From Succinatimonas sp. UBA6849 (GTDB taxonomy: Bacteria; Pseudomonadota; Gammaproteobacteria; Enterobacterales; Succinivibrionaceae), in NCBI GenBank assembly GCA_002449335.1, contig DKDL01000033.1, positions 1 through 17,989 of the forward strand: a DNA stretch of 17,989 nucleotides. Direction: 5' to 3'. The notes beneath the pieces are model-generated. The model made no database searches. It saw only the letters and a program-made list of their open reading frames with translations, and was not told where the DNA came from. Both the position numbers and the translations under genes were made by a program. This document shows, piece by piece, positions 1-7,533 of this stretch. Position 1 is the stretch's first letter. Each line of letters opens with the position of its first letter.

Positions 1-219
1 TTCAACCTGTCTTTGCTGAAGCTCAACATCAATATCTCCGCCAAAGAAAAGCTCGACGTTAAAACCGCTGTTTTGTAGCATGTGCTCAACACCAAAGCCT
101 TCGTTATACCAACGGCCTTCGTCTTGAGTAGGCATAGCAACACCAACTGTAAATGCATTAGCTTGTGATGTTATAAATAGTGAGAACAAAAACATAGCCA
201 AAGCTTTATTAAATTTCAT
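1..219 (-). CDS. ChvE/XylF-like sugar-binding protein, N-terminal part (gene runs off the window)
   Basis: This is the first 73 codons of a periplasmic binding protein for a sugar ABC transporter. It is read from ATG at 219 with a good Shine-Dalgarno (AAGGAG) just upstream. The first ~22 residues are a signal peptide (Lys-rich start, hydrophobic core, cleavage after SQANA). The mature start FTVGVAMPTQDE and the segment NVELFFGGDIDVELQQRQ match, residue by residue, the complete protein encoded at 521-1543, so the two are tandem paralogues in the same orientation. Its 3' end, and any ATPase or permease genes that would follow it, lie beyond the window. The sugar cannot be told; ChvE-type proteins bind several aldoses such as xylose, glucose, galactose and arabinose. 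Confidence 0.88.
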   Translation of the reverse strand, partial: MKFNKALAMFLFSLFITSQANAFTVGVAMPTQDEGRWYNEGFGVEHMLQNSGFNVELFFGGDIDVELQQRQVE

Positions 220-520
220 CAAAATCTCCTTCTACATATAGATAAAATCAAATATTTATTTCTTAAATATTTTCTTGAACGATGAATTTTATTAGCTTTT
301 TATAATGAGATGTAATTAGCTTATATTGGCTTTTATATCGCATTTGTTAAATTATTTTTGTAATTTAGTTCTCAAATATATATAAAGATATTCTTACAAC
401 ACAAGAATGTTTAATGTAATAAACAAAAAAAACTGGAAGGAATTCCGAAAGATTAGATAGGTGAAAATAAGCTCTAGTCTTGATATGTAGATTGGTATGA
501 CTAGAGCATTTTGATTTAAA
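220..520. other. AT-rich intergenic region between the two sugar-binding protein genes
   Basis: No coding sequence is seen. The side next to 219 should hold the promoter of the left gene, but no convincing -35/-10 pair stands out. The octamer ATTAGCTT occurs twice (291-298 and 315-322), 24 bp apart. The right end carries the hairpin listed at 471-507. Confidence 0.5.
471..507 (-). terminator. Hairpin after the complete sugar-binding protein gene
   Basis: A perfect 9-bp stem GCTCTAGTC/GACTAGAGC (471-479 with 499-507) encloses a 19-nt loop. It lies 14 bp past the stop codon of the minus-strand gene. Reading on along the minus strand the next bases are TTATTTTC, a weak U tract. It is probably an intrinsic terminator or a 3'-end stabilising hairpin that separates the two paralogues. 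Confidence 0.5.
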
Positions 521-1543
521 TTAAAGAAGCTTGTTGATGTTTGATCTGTCAATCAACTCTGGAGTACATAAGAAGCTCTTCATATCCATAACACCATTGT
601 TGTAGGTTGAAGTGTCATTGATATTAGCTTCCTGTCCCTGACTAATGGCTTTTACCATATCAAGTACGGTATCTTGTAATTGCTTACCGTCTTTAAAGAT
701 GGTCATAGCCTGATATCCTTCCAGAATATTCTTAAGAGCATCTGGTGTTGAGTCCTGACCTGTGATTACAGGGATATTCTCTACAGTGTAGCCACGCTTC
801 TTTAAAGTAAAGATAATGCCTGAGCTAATGCAGTCAGCTGGTGACAGAATACCATCGAGTCTCTCGCCTGAATCTGGACCATAGCCTACTTTATCCATAA
901 TGGCATCCATTCTCTTACTTGAAAGATCGGTTCTCCATGAAGGAATATTGGTCTCTTCAGGCTTAATCTCTCCAGATTTAATTACCAATGCACCACTGTC
1001 AATGTAAGGTTGCAGGATCTTCATAGCCTCGCCATAGAAGAATTTGGCATTGTTATCATCTAGTGAACCGTAGAAAATCTCAATATTCTTTGGATCATCT
1101 ACTGTTGGATGTAACTTATCAATTAAAAACTTGCCCTGAATTTCACCTACTTTACCATTATCAAAAGTTGCATAGTAGGTAACAGCATCAGTACCTGTAA
1201 TTAAACGGTCATAACTTATAACTGGAAGTTTTTTGCTTTTTGCAATCGTTAAGGCATCAGCTAAAGCATTGCCGTCAATAGAGCCAATAACTAAAGCATC
1301 AATATTGCTGTCATTTGACAGTCTCTTGATTTGTCTTTGCTGTAAAGACACATCAATGTCACCACCAAAGAAAAGCTCAACGTTAAAGCCTGCTGTTTTT
1401 AACTCTTTTTCAACTCCAAAACCTTCACGATACCAACGAGCTTCATCTTGAGTAGGCATTAACACACCAACGGTAAAAGTATCTGCCTGTGAGGTGAATA
1501 AAACAGGCAAAACTGATAAAGCAAGAACTGCTTTTAATTTCAT
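521..1543 (-). CDS. ChvE/XylF-type periplasmic monosaccharide-binding protein of an ABC transporter
   Basis: 340 residues, the usual size for the family. It delivers a monosaccharide to an inner-membrane ABC importer. Residues 1-20 form a signal peptide (cleavage near TSQA-DT). The two-lobed periplasmic-binding fold shows family landmarks: GGDIDVSLQQRQ (60-71), PVISYDRLI (107-115), YYATFDNGKVG (123-133), TGQDSTPDAL (261-270) and GYQAMTIFKD (276-285). These fit ChvE and XylF better than ribose or galactose binders. The start at 1543 has GGAGAT 8 bp upstream. It is a tandem paralogue of the gene cut at the left edge. No ATPase or permease is in the window, so the partner transporter is either further left or elsewhere. 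A LacI-type palindrome lies about 70 bp upstream. Substrate unproven. Confidence 0.9.
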   Translation of the reverse strand: MKLKAVLALSVLPVLFTSQADTFTVGVLMPTQDEARWYREGFGVEKELKTAGFNVELFFGGDIDVSLQQRQIKRLSNDSNIDALVIGSIDGNALADALTIAKSKKLPVISYDRLITGTDAVTYYATFDNGKVGEIQGKFLIDKLHPTVDDPKNIEIFYGSLDDNNAKFFYGEAMKILQPYIDSGALVIKSGEIKPEETNIPSWRTDLSSKRMDAIMDKVGYGPDSGERLDGILSPADCISSGIIFTLKKRGYTVENIPVITGQDSTPDALKNILEGYQAMTIFKDGKQLQDTVLDMVKAISQGQEANINDTSTYNNGVMDMKSFLCTPELIDRSNINKLL

Positions 1544-1612
1544 TTTGATCTCCAGTTTAATCTTTTTATACGATCAATATATTAAACGTAATTGTACTTT
1601 TTAGCTTATGAA

Positions 1613-1628
1613 AACGATTGCAAACGTT
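1613..1628. promoter_or_regulatory. LacI-family-type operator upstream of the sugar-binding protein gene
   Basis: The 16-bp near-palindrome AACGATTGCAAACGTT has only one mismatched pair (1617/1624) and a TTGCAA core, the layout of LacI/GalR-family operators. It lies 70-85 bp upstream of the minus-strand start at 1543 and about 30 bp past the stop of the small membrane protein gene. Candidate -10 hexamers (TACAAT, TATAAA) lie between it and the gene. No LacI-family regulator is encoded in the window. Confidence 0.45.
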
Positions 1629-1657
1629 AAATTTGTTATAAAGTTCTCATTTTTACC

Positions 1658-1921
1658 TTATTCGTGCTCTTTATGATTTACCGATGGTACAACTTTTTCT
1701 TGAGTTTGTATTTTATTAATTATTGGATCTTTTAATTGAGTTTTAGACAATGCTTGTCTTTGCTGCATCTTTAAGTGACGTTTTTTCTCTTCTTCACGTT
1801 TTTGAAGAACAGTTTTTAAAATGCCATTCTCTAATTTTTTCTGTTCTTTTATGGCATTATATGTAGTGCCAATGACAAAGAGTATCGGCACTAAAATTAC
1901 TAAGATTAACCAAAAGGACAT
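1658..1921 (-). CDS. Small single-pass membrane protein with a charged coiled-coil tail, function unknown
   Basis: 87 residues, not recognised as a named family. Residues 1-20 form one hydrophobic membrane segment (FWLILVILVPILFVIG). The rest is strongly charged and helical (EEEKKRHLKMQQRQ), probably cytoplasmic coiled coil if the N-terminus inserts as a signal anchor. It starts 18 bp after the stop of the DsbA-like gene, with AGGA 12 bp upstream of the ATG. It therefore looks like the last gene of the exporter-DsbA operon. The shape resembles many small accessory membrane proteins, but no function can be assigned. Confidence 0.65.
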   Translation of the reverse strand: MSFWLILVILVPILFVIGTTYNAIKEQKKLENGILKTVLQKREEEKKRHLKMQQRQALSKTQLKDPIINKIQTQEKVVPSVNHKEHE

Positions 1922-1939
1922 CTTATTAAATAAATCCTG

Positions 1940-2671
1940 TTACTTTAACAATTCCTGTAAAGCCTCATAGCTTGTTAGAGCTCCCCTTACTTCTTTACCA
2001 TCGATAATTAAGTAAGGAGTACCTGCTATCTTTAATTCGATACTGTCTTCGATATTTGAAGAGATCTGCTTTTGTGGACGACCTGAGGTTAACTCATTTT
2101 TAAAGTCATCAAAATCAATACCAATCTCATCTAAGTACTTTCTAACAGACTGTTCATCAGAGCTGATTGAACCTGGTGTCATAAACTTTTCATGCAGCTT
2201 AAAGTACTTCTTTTTATCAAGATTAAAGACAGCCTGACCTAAAAGTGCTAGCTGTTTTGAATTCTCTTTAATCACAGGAATATTTACAAATGAGATCTGA
2301 ACATCATAATCTTTTAATGCTCTTTCAAACATTGGCTCTAATACTTTGCAATAACCGCAATTGTAGTCATAAAACTCGATGATGTAGTGTTTAGCTTTCT
2401 TTTTTCCTAGATATGGGATACTATCTGACTTTCTAACCTTAGAAGCAATCTTTAACATGTTCGCTTCAAGATTCTTCTTTTCATCCTGTTCAAGTTTTTT
2501 CATTGCTCTTAAGATTACTTCAGGATGGTTAGAAACATACTCATCAATAATGCTCTCAATTTGAGCTTTTTGAGAATCATCAAATGATGCTGCTAAGGCT
2601 GATGTAGTAACTACCAAACCTGCAAGAGCTACTATAATAGATTTTTTCAAATTAATTAGATTCAGAAACAT
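1940..2671 (-). CDS. Secreted DsbA-family thiol:disulfide oxidoreductase (CGYC active site)
   Basis: 243 residues from the ATG at 2671. A longer reading from 2746 is possible, but its first 25 residues lie inside the upstream exporter gene and it would bury the signal peptide, so 2671 is preferred. The gene overlaps the exporter gene by 20 bp, which suggests translational coupling. Residues 8-28 look like a signal peptide (KKSIIVALAGLVV, then SALA-AS). A helical, Lys/Glu-rich stretch (35-80) precedes a thioredoxin fold with CGYC at 105-108 and the cis-proline in AGTPYLI (P219). This is the layout of the Com1/BdbD/ScsC-like branch of DsbA proteins, which oxidise or isomerise disulfides in the periplasm. 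The direction of its redox role cannot be read from sequence. Confidence 0.85.
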   Translation of the reverse strand: MFLNLINLKKSIIVALAGLVVTTSALAASFDDSQKAQIESIIDEYVSNHPEVILRAMKKLEQDEKKNLEANMLKIASKVRKSDSIPYLGKKKAKHYIIEFYDYNCGYCKVLEPMFERALKDYDVQISFVNIPVIKENSKQLALLGQAVFNLDKKKYFKLHEKFMTPGSISSDEQSVRKYLDEIGIDFDDFKNELTSGRPQKQISSNIEDSIELKIAGTPYLIIDGKEVRGALTSYEALQELLK

Positions 2672-3869
2672 TTTTATCTTTAATCCTAGTTGCAAAATAT
2701 AAAAGAGCGATTGCAAGAATTGCACAAACAGATAAGTTAATACCAAAAGGAATCATTGAAAGTTCACCCATTACACCAACTAAAGGAGAAACTAGTGAAC
2801 CTATTAAAAAGTACATCACACCAAAGATACCTGATGCAGAGCCTGCACCACCCTTTTTAAAGCTCATAACAACACCAAAACCTGCTGATTGAGATAAGCC
2901 CATCATTGAGCAGTAAACAGCTAAACAAACGAGTACAGGAACAAAGCTCTCAGGACGTATAAATGAAATAATTAAAACACCAATACCTGAGATTAAAAGT
3001 AGCACATAAGCAAAAACTACAACTTTTAGCTCAGATAAACGGCGTGATAAGCGACCTGCTGAGGATGCGATAATAGTGATACAAACAGCAATAAAAGCAA
3101 AGGTAAATGAGTATTCTACAGGAGTAAAACCATAGACCTTTTGGAAAACGAAAGGAGATGCTGCAAGATATGAGAAGAAACCGCCCATTACAAAGGATAA
3201 TGAAAAGACAGTTAACATAAACTTTAAATTTAAAAGATCAGTCTTCATTTTTAAGATGGAGACTAAAGCACTCTTCTCTCTTTTTTCTACAGCTAAAGAC
3301 TCAGGTACATGGAACTTAGTTAAATAAATTAAGATAATTCCCCATACTACCAGAATAAAGAAGATCACCTGCCAGGTAAAATAAGTTACAACTAAAGAGC
3401 CTACGATTGGACCTAAAATTGGACCTAATGAGTTAATTGCCATTAAAAAAGACATGAATGAAGTTAACTCATTACCTTTAAATCTGTCACAAGCAATAGA
3501 ACGAGTTAAAACAATACCACCTGCTGCTGATAAACCTTGTAATAATCTGAAGAACACAAAAATCCATACATTTGGAGAAAGAGCGCAGGCTAATGATGAC
3601 AAGGTAAAAATAACTAAACAGAATAATAATGGCTTAATTCTGCCATAAGCATCTGAGATTGGTCCGATTACAATCTGACCTAGAGCCAAACCTAAAAAAG
3701 AAGCTGTAAGTGAGAACTGCACCTGAGCAGGATTTGAATCAAAGTAAGAAACAATCTCTGGTAATGATGGTAAATACATGTCGGAACACATAGGCGCAAA
3801 GGCACAGAGCATTCCTAAAGTAAAAACGTAAAGTGCGTACTGTAAGCGATTATTTGAATTTTTAGACAT
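2652..3869 (-). CDS. MFS multidrug exporter of the Bcr/CflA family
   Basis: 405 residues, typical length for 12-helix drug:H+ antiporters. Diagnostic features are the first helix with MCSDMYLPSLPEI (27-39), the loop 2-3 signature GPISDAYGRIKPLL (68-81), and the R-LQG-AA-GG segment of helix 4 (RLLQGLSAAGG). All are typical of Bcr/CflA proteins, which export bicyclomycin, chloramphenicol, sulfonamides or small metabolites such as cysteine. The gene is the first of a three-gene minus-strand unit with the DsbA-like and small membrane proteins. The neighbouring disulfide enzyme makes a thiol-linked substrate worth considering, but that is inference. The upstream region (3870-3970) is AT-rich and presumably holds the promoter. 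Confidence 0.9.
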   Translation of the reverse strand: MSKNSNNRLQYALYVFTLGMLCAFAPMCSDMYLPSLPEIVSYFDSNPAQVQFSLTASFLGLALGQIVIGPISDAYGRIKPLLFCLVIFTLSSLACALSPNVWIFVFFRLLQGLSAAGGIVLTRSIACDRFKGNELTSFMSFLMAINSLGPILGPIVGSLVVTYFTWQVIFFILVVWGIILIYLTKFHVPESLAVEKREKSALVSILKMKTDLLNLKFMLTVFSLSFVMGGFFSYLAASPFVFQKVYGFTPVEYSFTFAFIAVCITIIASSAGRLSRRLSELKVVVFAYVLLLISGIGVLIISFIRPESFVPVLVCLAVYCSMMGLSQSAGFGVVMSFKKGGAGSASGIFGVMYFLIGSLVSPLVGVMGELSMIPFGINLSVCAILAIALLYFATRIKDKNVSESN

Positions 3870-3970
3870 AGTTAAAGGTGATATTAAATTTTATTTCGGA
3901 AATAACAGTCAAAATACAGTAGTTAAAAAGTTATAAAGTGAAAATAATCATGGATGATATGAAACATAAA

Positions 3971-3991
3971 GCCTCCATTTAGGAGGCCTTA
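3971..3991 (-). terminator. Intrinsic terminator of the WYL regulator gene
   Basis: Stem GCCTCC/GGAGGC (3971-3976 with 3982-3987) with a 5-nt loop begins 9 bp past the stop codon at 3996. On the minus strand it is followed by TTTATGTTTC. The plus strand also has a U-rich run (ATTTTTTA) after the hairpin, so it may act in both directions. Confidence 0.8.
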
Positions 3992-3995
3992 TTTT

Positions 3996-4997
3996 TTACT
4001 TCTTTTCCATTGATGCAAGAATATCATCAATCTCTTTTTGATTAACTAAAGCAAGCTGTCGTTCCTCAGGTGGAAGCTTTCTGTATGCTTGAGTTAAATG
4101 TAAAGATCTTACAGCATAGAAAAGCAATGCTTTCTTAACCTGATGCTTTAAAACACCGTCTTTTGGTAAACCATAATCAAGCTCAATTGCTCGTCTTGCA
4201 TTCTCAGGTAACTCTGGATTTGCCTGCAACTCTAAAGTTACAAGTTCATTCCAGTCATAGTCATCCTTATTACCGGTACCAACTTCCCTAAAACCATTAC
4301 CAATAGGATCAGAGAATCTGTCATTAGGAGCCTGGGTCTTAGGATGATCAGCATTTCTAATTCTTGATAAAACGTAATCTCTGAACTCATGACGATCATA
4401 GCAGTATGCGCGAATGTGCCATCTAAAACCATCAAAAGCAAATGAATGAGGTGCAATTAAGAAATCCTCGTTCTTATCAGAGGTTAGAGACTTATAAACA
4501 ATATGTAGTGCTAAATGACCACGAATAGCATCTAATAAGTTTGATAAAACTGACTCGTCTATAATTCTCTTTGGAGGTTGCAGACAAGCTAAACCAACAT
4601 CTGGGGTGAAACCAAAGTAGTTCTTGCTCTGAGGTAATTCATTTTTAGCATACTGAATTAAGTCATTAAAGAAGTTAGAACTACCACACTGATCTGGATA
4701 TACAGGTTTGAAGTCCTCAGTTCTTAAATAAACCTTCTGATGCATGTCGTAATGCAGGTTCTCTCTAGGAGGATTGCAGTTTGTAACTAAATCTCTATAG
4801 TAAGATAGATCTAAAGAAGCCTGTGGAATAGAAATTCCAAAAAAGTCCACTAAATCAGCTCTATTGATCTTTCCGTCAATACTTAATCTGAAATCAATAA
4901 ACTCAATGCGGCGCTTTCTGCTCCATTTATTGGATGCATTTGCAGTTAAATCTGATTTCTTTGATGTATCCTTCTCTGGATTTTTGTTTTTAGCCAT
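3996..4997 (-). CDS. HTH-WYL domain transcriptional regulator (BrxR/CapW-like)
   Basis: 333 residues. After a Lys/Ser-rich start (1-28) comes a winged helix-turn-helix (about 30-90, with INRADLVDFFGISIPQASLD at the recognition helix). A WYL domain spans about 160-215, with IAPHSFAFDGFRWHIRAYC at 181-199. A C-terminal WCX-like domain follows (250-325, KKALLFYAVRSLHL). The W-Y-L triplet reads W-H-I here. This three-part layout is that of BrxR, CapW and related ligand-sensing repressors, which often control BREX, CBASS or other phage-defence islands and are thought to sense nucleic acid or nucleotide fragments. No defence gene is adjacent: a terminator follows it and a ROK regulator lies 418 bp upstream. 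The start has AAGG about 9 bp upstream. A 10-bp palindrome AGTACATACT (5035-5044) upstream may be its own operator. Confidence 0.8.
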   Translation of the reverse strand: MAKNKNPEKDTSKKSDLTANASNKWSRKRRIEFIDFRLSIDGKINRADLVDFFGISIPQASLDLSYYRDLVTNCNPPRENLHYDMHQKVYLRTEDFKPVYPDQCGSSNFFNDLIQYAKNELPQSKNYFGFTPDVGLACLQPPKRIIDESVLSNLLDAIRGHLALHIVYKSLTSDKNEDFLIAPHSFAFDGFRWHIRAYCYDRHEFRDYVLSRIRNADHPKTQAPNDRFSDPIGNGFREVGTGNKDDYDWNELVTLELQANPELPENARRAIELDYGLPKDGVLKHQVKKALLFYAVRSLHLTQAYRKLPPEERQLALVNQKEIDDILASMEKK

Positions 4998-5093
4998 GAT
5001 ACTTACCTTACTTTGATAAATCTGAGAGACTGATAGTACATACTTATAAAGTCAATTTAGGAATTATGAAAACTAAAGATAAAAAAGATAAAA

Positions 5094-5121
5094 GTTTTAA
5101 AAGGTATTACACCTTCAAAAC
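5094..5121 (-). terminator. Possible hairpin terminator
   Basis: Inner stem AAGGT/ACCTT (5101-5105 with 5111-5115) and outer stem GTTTT/AAAAC (5094-5098 with 5117-5121). On the minus strand the hairpin runs into TTTTATCTTTTTTATC. It is about 300 bp past the ROK gene stop, so it would end either a read-through transcript or an unseen small RNA. Confidence 0.3.
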
Positions 5122-5317
5122 ATGACCTTTCTTACTTGTTTAATTGTTGTTATATACCTAAGAATCGATTAGTTATAGTTCTATATATCAATTCAAGTTC
5201 TGATATCACCATTTGACATCAAAAATATATAAAACGATGTAACCTCTCAAATTGATAAAATAATACTACCATAAATTTTATGCTTTAGATTAAATCAATA
5301 AAAGAAAGTAGCTTTTT

Positions 5318-5343
5318 TTATTATAAAAATCTCTTAAAAGAGA
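5318..5343 (-). terminator. Weak intrinsic terminator after the ROK regulator
   Basis: The arms TCTCTT and AAGAGA (5330-5335, 5338-5343) lie about 70 bp past the stop at 5415. On the minus strand they are followed at once by TTTTTAT. The stem is short and AT-rich, so strength is uncertain. Confidence 0.4.
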
Positions 5344-5414
5344 ATAATTTATCTAAACCTATAGTATAAATAATTTCAGTAGTTTTAGATTATTTGTATT
5401 TTCAGTTCACATTC

Positions 5415-6425
5415 TTAACCGTTTTGCTCAATTTTCTGCAGACACAAACTTACCATACCTGAGACAGTGTCTTCTCTTAAATTGTCAGTAATTTCAATTT
5501 TAGGTAATAAAGCTTCTTCAGCTGCTGTTGAAATTTGCTTTTTCAATCTTTCAATAAGACCTGGCTTTAAAGTTTCTGAATAAATTGCTACATAGCCTGG
5601 ATTTAACACGCACATTACAGCTCTAATAGTTCTGATAGCAAGATCATCAGCCTGAAGAGATTCAGATGGTAGAACTCCGACATCATTGTACATTGGGAAA
5701 TAACGGATCTCTCCTGCCATACCATCTTTACCGCGTAAAACAGAGCCGTTATAACAAAAACCACAACCTGGAATTTTGCCAGGAACTAAGATAATGCCAC
5801 TTACATACTCCTGATTTTTGCAACGCTTATAACATCCTAAGGTTGCTGCATTAATGTCAGTTTCAAAGAAAATAGGAATATTAAAGTGTTTTTCTAAATG
5901 GCTTGAAAGTCTCTTTGATTGACTGTCATGACGTATGGCACTTCCCACACGACCGCCGACATCATCAGATGGCATAGAAACACCAATAACAGAGATCTTT
6001 GGATATCTTTCTACATAGCGTTCCATGCCAATCTTAAATTCATTAGTTTGAATTGAATCTTTCTCGTCAATTAACTCTTCACGTCGTTCAAGGCACTCAC
6101 CAAAAAGATTATGAACAGAGTAACCTACATACTTATTACCTGATCTTTTATATATAGATAGGATAAGTATTAACTTATTCATTTCATTAAATCTGTAGGT
6201 AGTAGCAGGTCTACCGTTGGGAATTGAAGACTTACCTCCTTCTAAAACCTCACCTGTAGCAATCAGTAAAGATAAGATCTTATTTAAAGTAACCACAGAA
6301 AGGCCTGTCATTTCTTTTAACTTTGAGGCAGTGCAGATCTGCTCGTTATGTAAGGCCCTTCTTACAAGCTGCAGGTTTTGTTCTCGAATTTGCTTTGAGG
6401 TAATGGTAACGGAAGACTCAATCAT
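5415..6425 (-). CDS. ROK-family transcriptional regulator (NagC/Mlc/XylR-like) without the zinc motif
   Basis: 336 residues; family members are usually 380-410. Residues 10-80 form a winged HTH (LVRRALHNEQI, TASKLKEMTGLSVVTLNKIL, then GRPATTYRFN), the NagC/Mlc arrangement. The ROK sugar-kinase-like fold follows, with VIGVSMP (146-152), ETDINAATLG (188-197, the usual E-N-DANA site) and GKDGMAGEI (232-240). The usual EIGH plus CxCGxxGCxE zinc motif right after this is missing: the sequence goes to RYFPMYNDVG and has no Cys cluster, which accounts for much of the shorter length. It is probably a sugar- or amino-sugar-responsive repressor whose ligand or dimer control differs from NagC. It is transcribed away from the por operon. 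The start at 6425 has only a weak ribosome site. Confidence 0.8.
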   Translation of the reverse strand: MIESSVTITSKQIREQNLQLVRRALHNEQICTASKLKEMTGLSVVTLNKILSLLIATGEVLEGGKSSIPNGRPATTYRFNEMNKLILILSIYKRSGNKYVGYSVHNLFGECLERREELIDEKDSIQTNEFKIGMERYVERYPKISVIGVSMPSDDVGGRVGSAIRHDSQSKRLSSHLEKHFNIPIFFETDINAATLGCYKRCKNQEYVSGIILVPGKIPGCGFCYNGSVLRGKDGMAGEIRYFPMYNDVGVLPSESLQADDLAIRTIRAVMCVLNPGYVAIYSETLKPGLIERLKKQISTAAEEALLPKIEITDNLREDTVSGMVSLCLQKIEQNG

Positions 6426-6880
6426 AAAAATGCCACTTTAAATGTTAATAAATGAGACTAATATTAAAAATCAGATTCAAAAGTTGAAAAGCAGATCACG
6501 TAAATAACATGCCCGATTCTATCAAGTTTTACATAGTTTTAAAAACAAGTTATTAAACTACATTTAATAATAAAGTATTTTTTTGTTTTATACAAATTTT
6601 ATGAAAATTTAAAAAATACGTTAGTGTATGCTTACTTTTGTAAAAAGCATGTTTCACAAAGCATTTTTGATAATTTTTAATTTTATATAGTAATTATATG
6701 TATTTGAAAACTTTTAACAAAAATTAACAAAAATTTACACAAAAAACTCTTAATTTAACAATTTTCTGACATTTTAGAACCAACTTAACGCCATATATAT
6801 CCGGCATTTTTGAGTCACATTTTTTAAATTTTCATTTTTAGACAAATTTTCATAAAAACTGTTCAAAATATTTCATAAAT
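6426..6880. other. Long, very AT-rich divergent intergenic region
   Basis: It separates the ROK gene (leftward) from the por operon (rightward) and should hold both promoters. It is dominated by A/T runs (for example 6580-6620 and 6715-6770), with two near copies of AGCATnTTT around 6646-6668. No clear FNR (TTGAT-N4-ATCAA) or CRP palindrome was found. No coding sequence is seen. Confidence 0.5.
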
Positions 6881-6908
6881 TTGTCATTTTGAAAATTCCT
6901 ACTAAAAT
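6881..6908 (+). promoter_or_regulatory. Candidate sigma-70 promoter of the por operon
   Basis: TTGTCA (6881-6886), a 16-bp spacer and TAAAAT (6903-6908). Transcription would start near 6915, giving a leader of about 50 nt before the ATG at 6964. The placement supports 6964 as the true start of the first gene, since the upstream in-frame ATG at 6889 falls inside the promoter. Confidence 0.5.
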
Positions 6909-6963
6909 TATGGCATCGGTTTATTTAAAACCTTTTTACACACACTGCAAACGAGGAGCCTTA

Positions 6964-7533
6964 ATGCTTCAGATTAGATTACATGGCCGTGGAGGCCAAG
7001 GTGTTGTGACCGCTGCAGAGATGCTGACTTTAGCCGCTTTCTACGAAGGCCACTATGCACAAGCTTTCCCAAGCTTCGGTTCAGAGCGTACTGGTGCACC
7101 TGTTGTTGCCTATGCTCGTATTGATAACAAAGAAATCCGCACTCATGAGCCTATTCAGGAACCAAACGTTGTATTGATTCAAGATAAGACCCTGTTAGGT
7201 GCAGTTGATGTTTTTGCAGGTCTTGATAAGAATGGATACGTTGTTATCAATTCAAAAGAAGATCCTGAAAAAGTTGTACCAGAAATTGTAAAGATGTTAC
7301 CAAAAGGACACGTATTTACAGTTCCTGCAACTGATTTTGCTATGCAGAAGATTGGTAAACCTCTACCTGGTGCTCCAATGCTAGCTTCTTTAGCTGCTGT
7401 AACCGGCATCTTAAAGTTAGAGTCTGTACAGAAGGCTTTCCAGGCACGTTATCCAGGCAAGATTGGTGATGCTAACGCTGAGACTGCAGCTTTAGCTTAT
7501 AACTTCATTAAAGAGGAGGCAAAGAATGCTTGA
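6964..7533 (+). CDS. porG: 2-oxoacid:acceptor oxidoreductase gamma subunit (PorG-like)
   Basis: 189 residues from the ATG at 6964, which has GAGGAG 5 bp upstream. An in-frame ATG at 6889 would add 25 residues without family resemblance and without a ribosome site. The protein begins IRLHGRGGQGVVTAAEMLTL, the hallmark of gamma subunits, followed by AQAFPSFGSERTGAPV, VVLIQDKTLL and PLPGAPMLASLAAVTG. It forms the transferase domain that helps bind coenzyme A in pyruvate:ferredoxin oxidoreductase and related enzymes. The next gene starts inside its last codons (8-bp overlap), so the subunits are translationally coupled. Pyruvate is the likeliest substrate in an anaerobic fermenter, but branched or aryl 2-oxoacids cannot be ruled out. 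Confidence 0.92.
   Translation: MLQIRLHGRGGQGVVTAAEMLTLAAFYEGHYAQAFPSFGSERTGAPVVAYARIDNKEIRTHEPIQEPNVVLIQDKTLLGAVDVFAGLDKNGYVVINSKEDPEKVVPEIVKMLPKGHVFTVPATDFAMQKIGKPLPGAPMLASLAAVTGILKLESVQKAFQARYPGKIGDANAETAALAYNFIKEEAKNA

Larger units (their letters stand above)
4998..5414. other. AT-rich intergenic region with several short inverted repeats
   Basis: No gene is seen. Three structures stand out: AGTACATACT at 5035-5044, 38-47 bp upstream of the WYL regulator start; a two-part hairpin at 5094-5121; and TCTCTT-AA-AAGAGA at 5330-5343. The last two are listed separately. A small RNA cannot be excluded but is not supported by a recognisable promoter. Confidence 0.4.

Noticed and set aside
2672..2746. 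N-terminal extension of the DsbA-like protein from an ATG at 2746
   Set aside because: The added 25 residues lie inside the exporter gene in another frame and would place the signal peptide inside the protein.
6426..6880. FNR or CRP box controlling por
   Set aside because: TTGAT and TCACA half-sites occur but no properly spaced partner half-site was found.
6889..6963. Upstream start of the gamma subunit gene
   Set aside because: No ribosome site, no family resemblance, and it overlaps the likely promoter; GAGGAG before 6964 decides the start.
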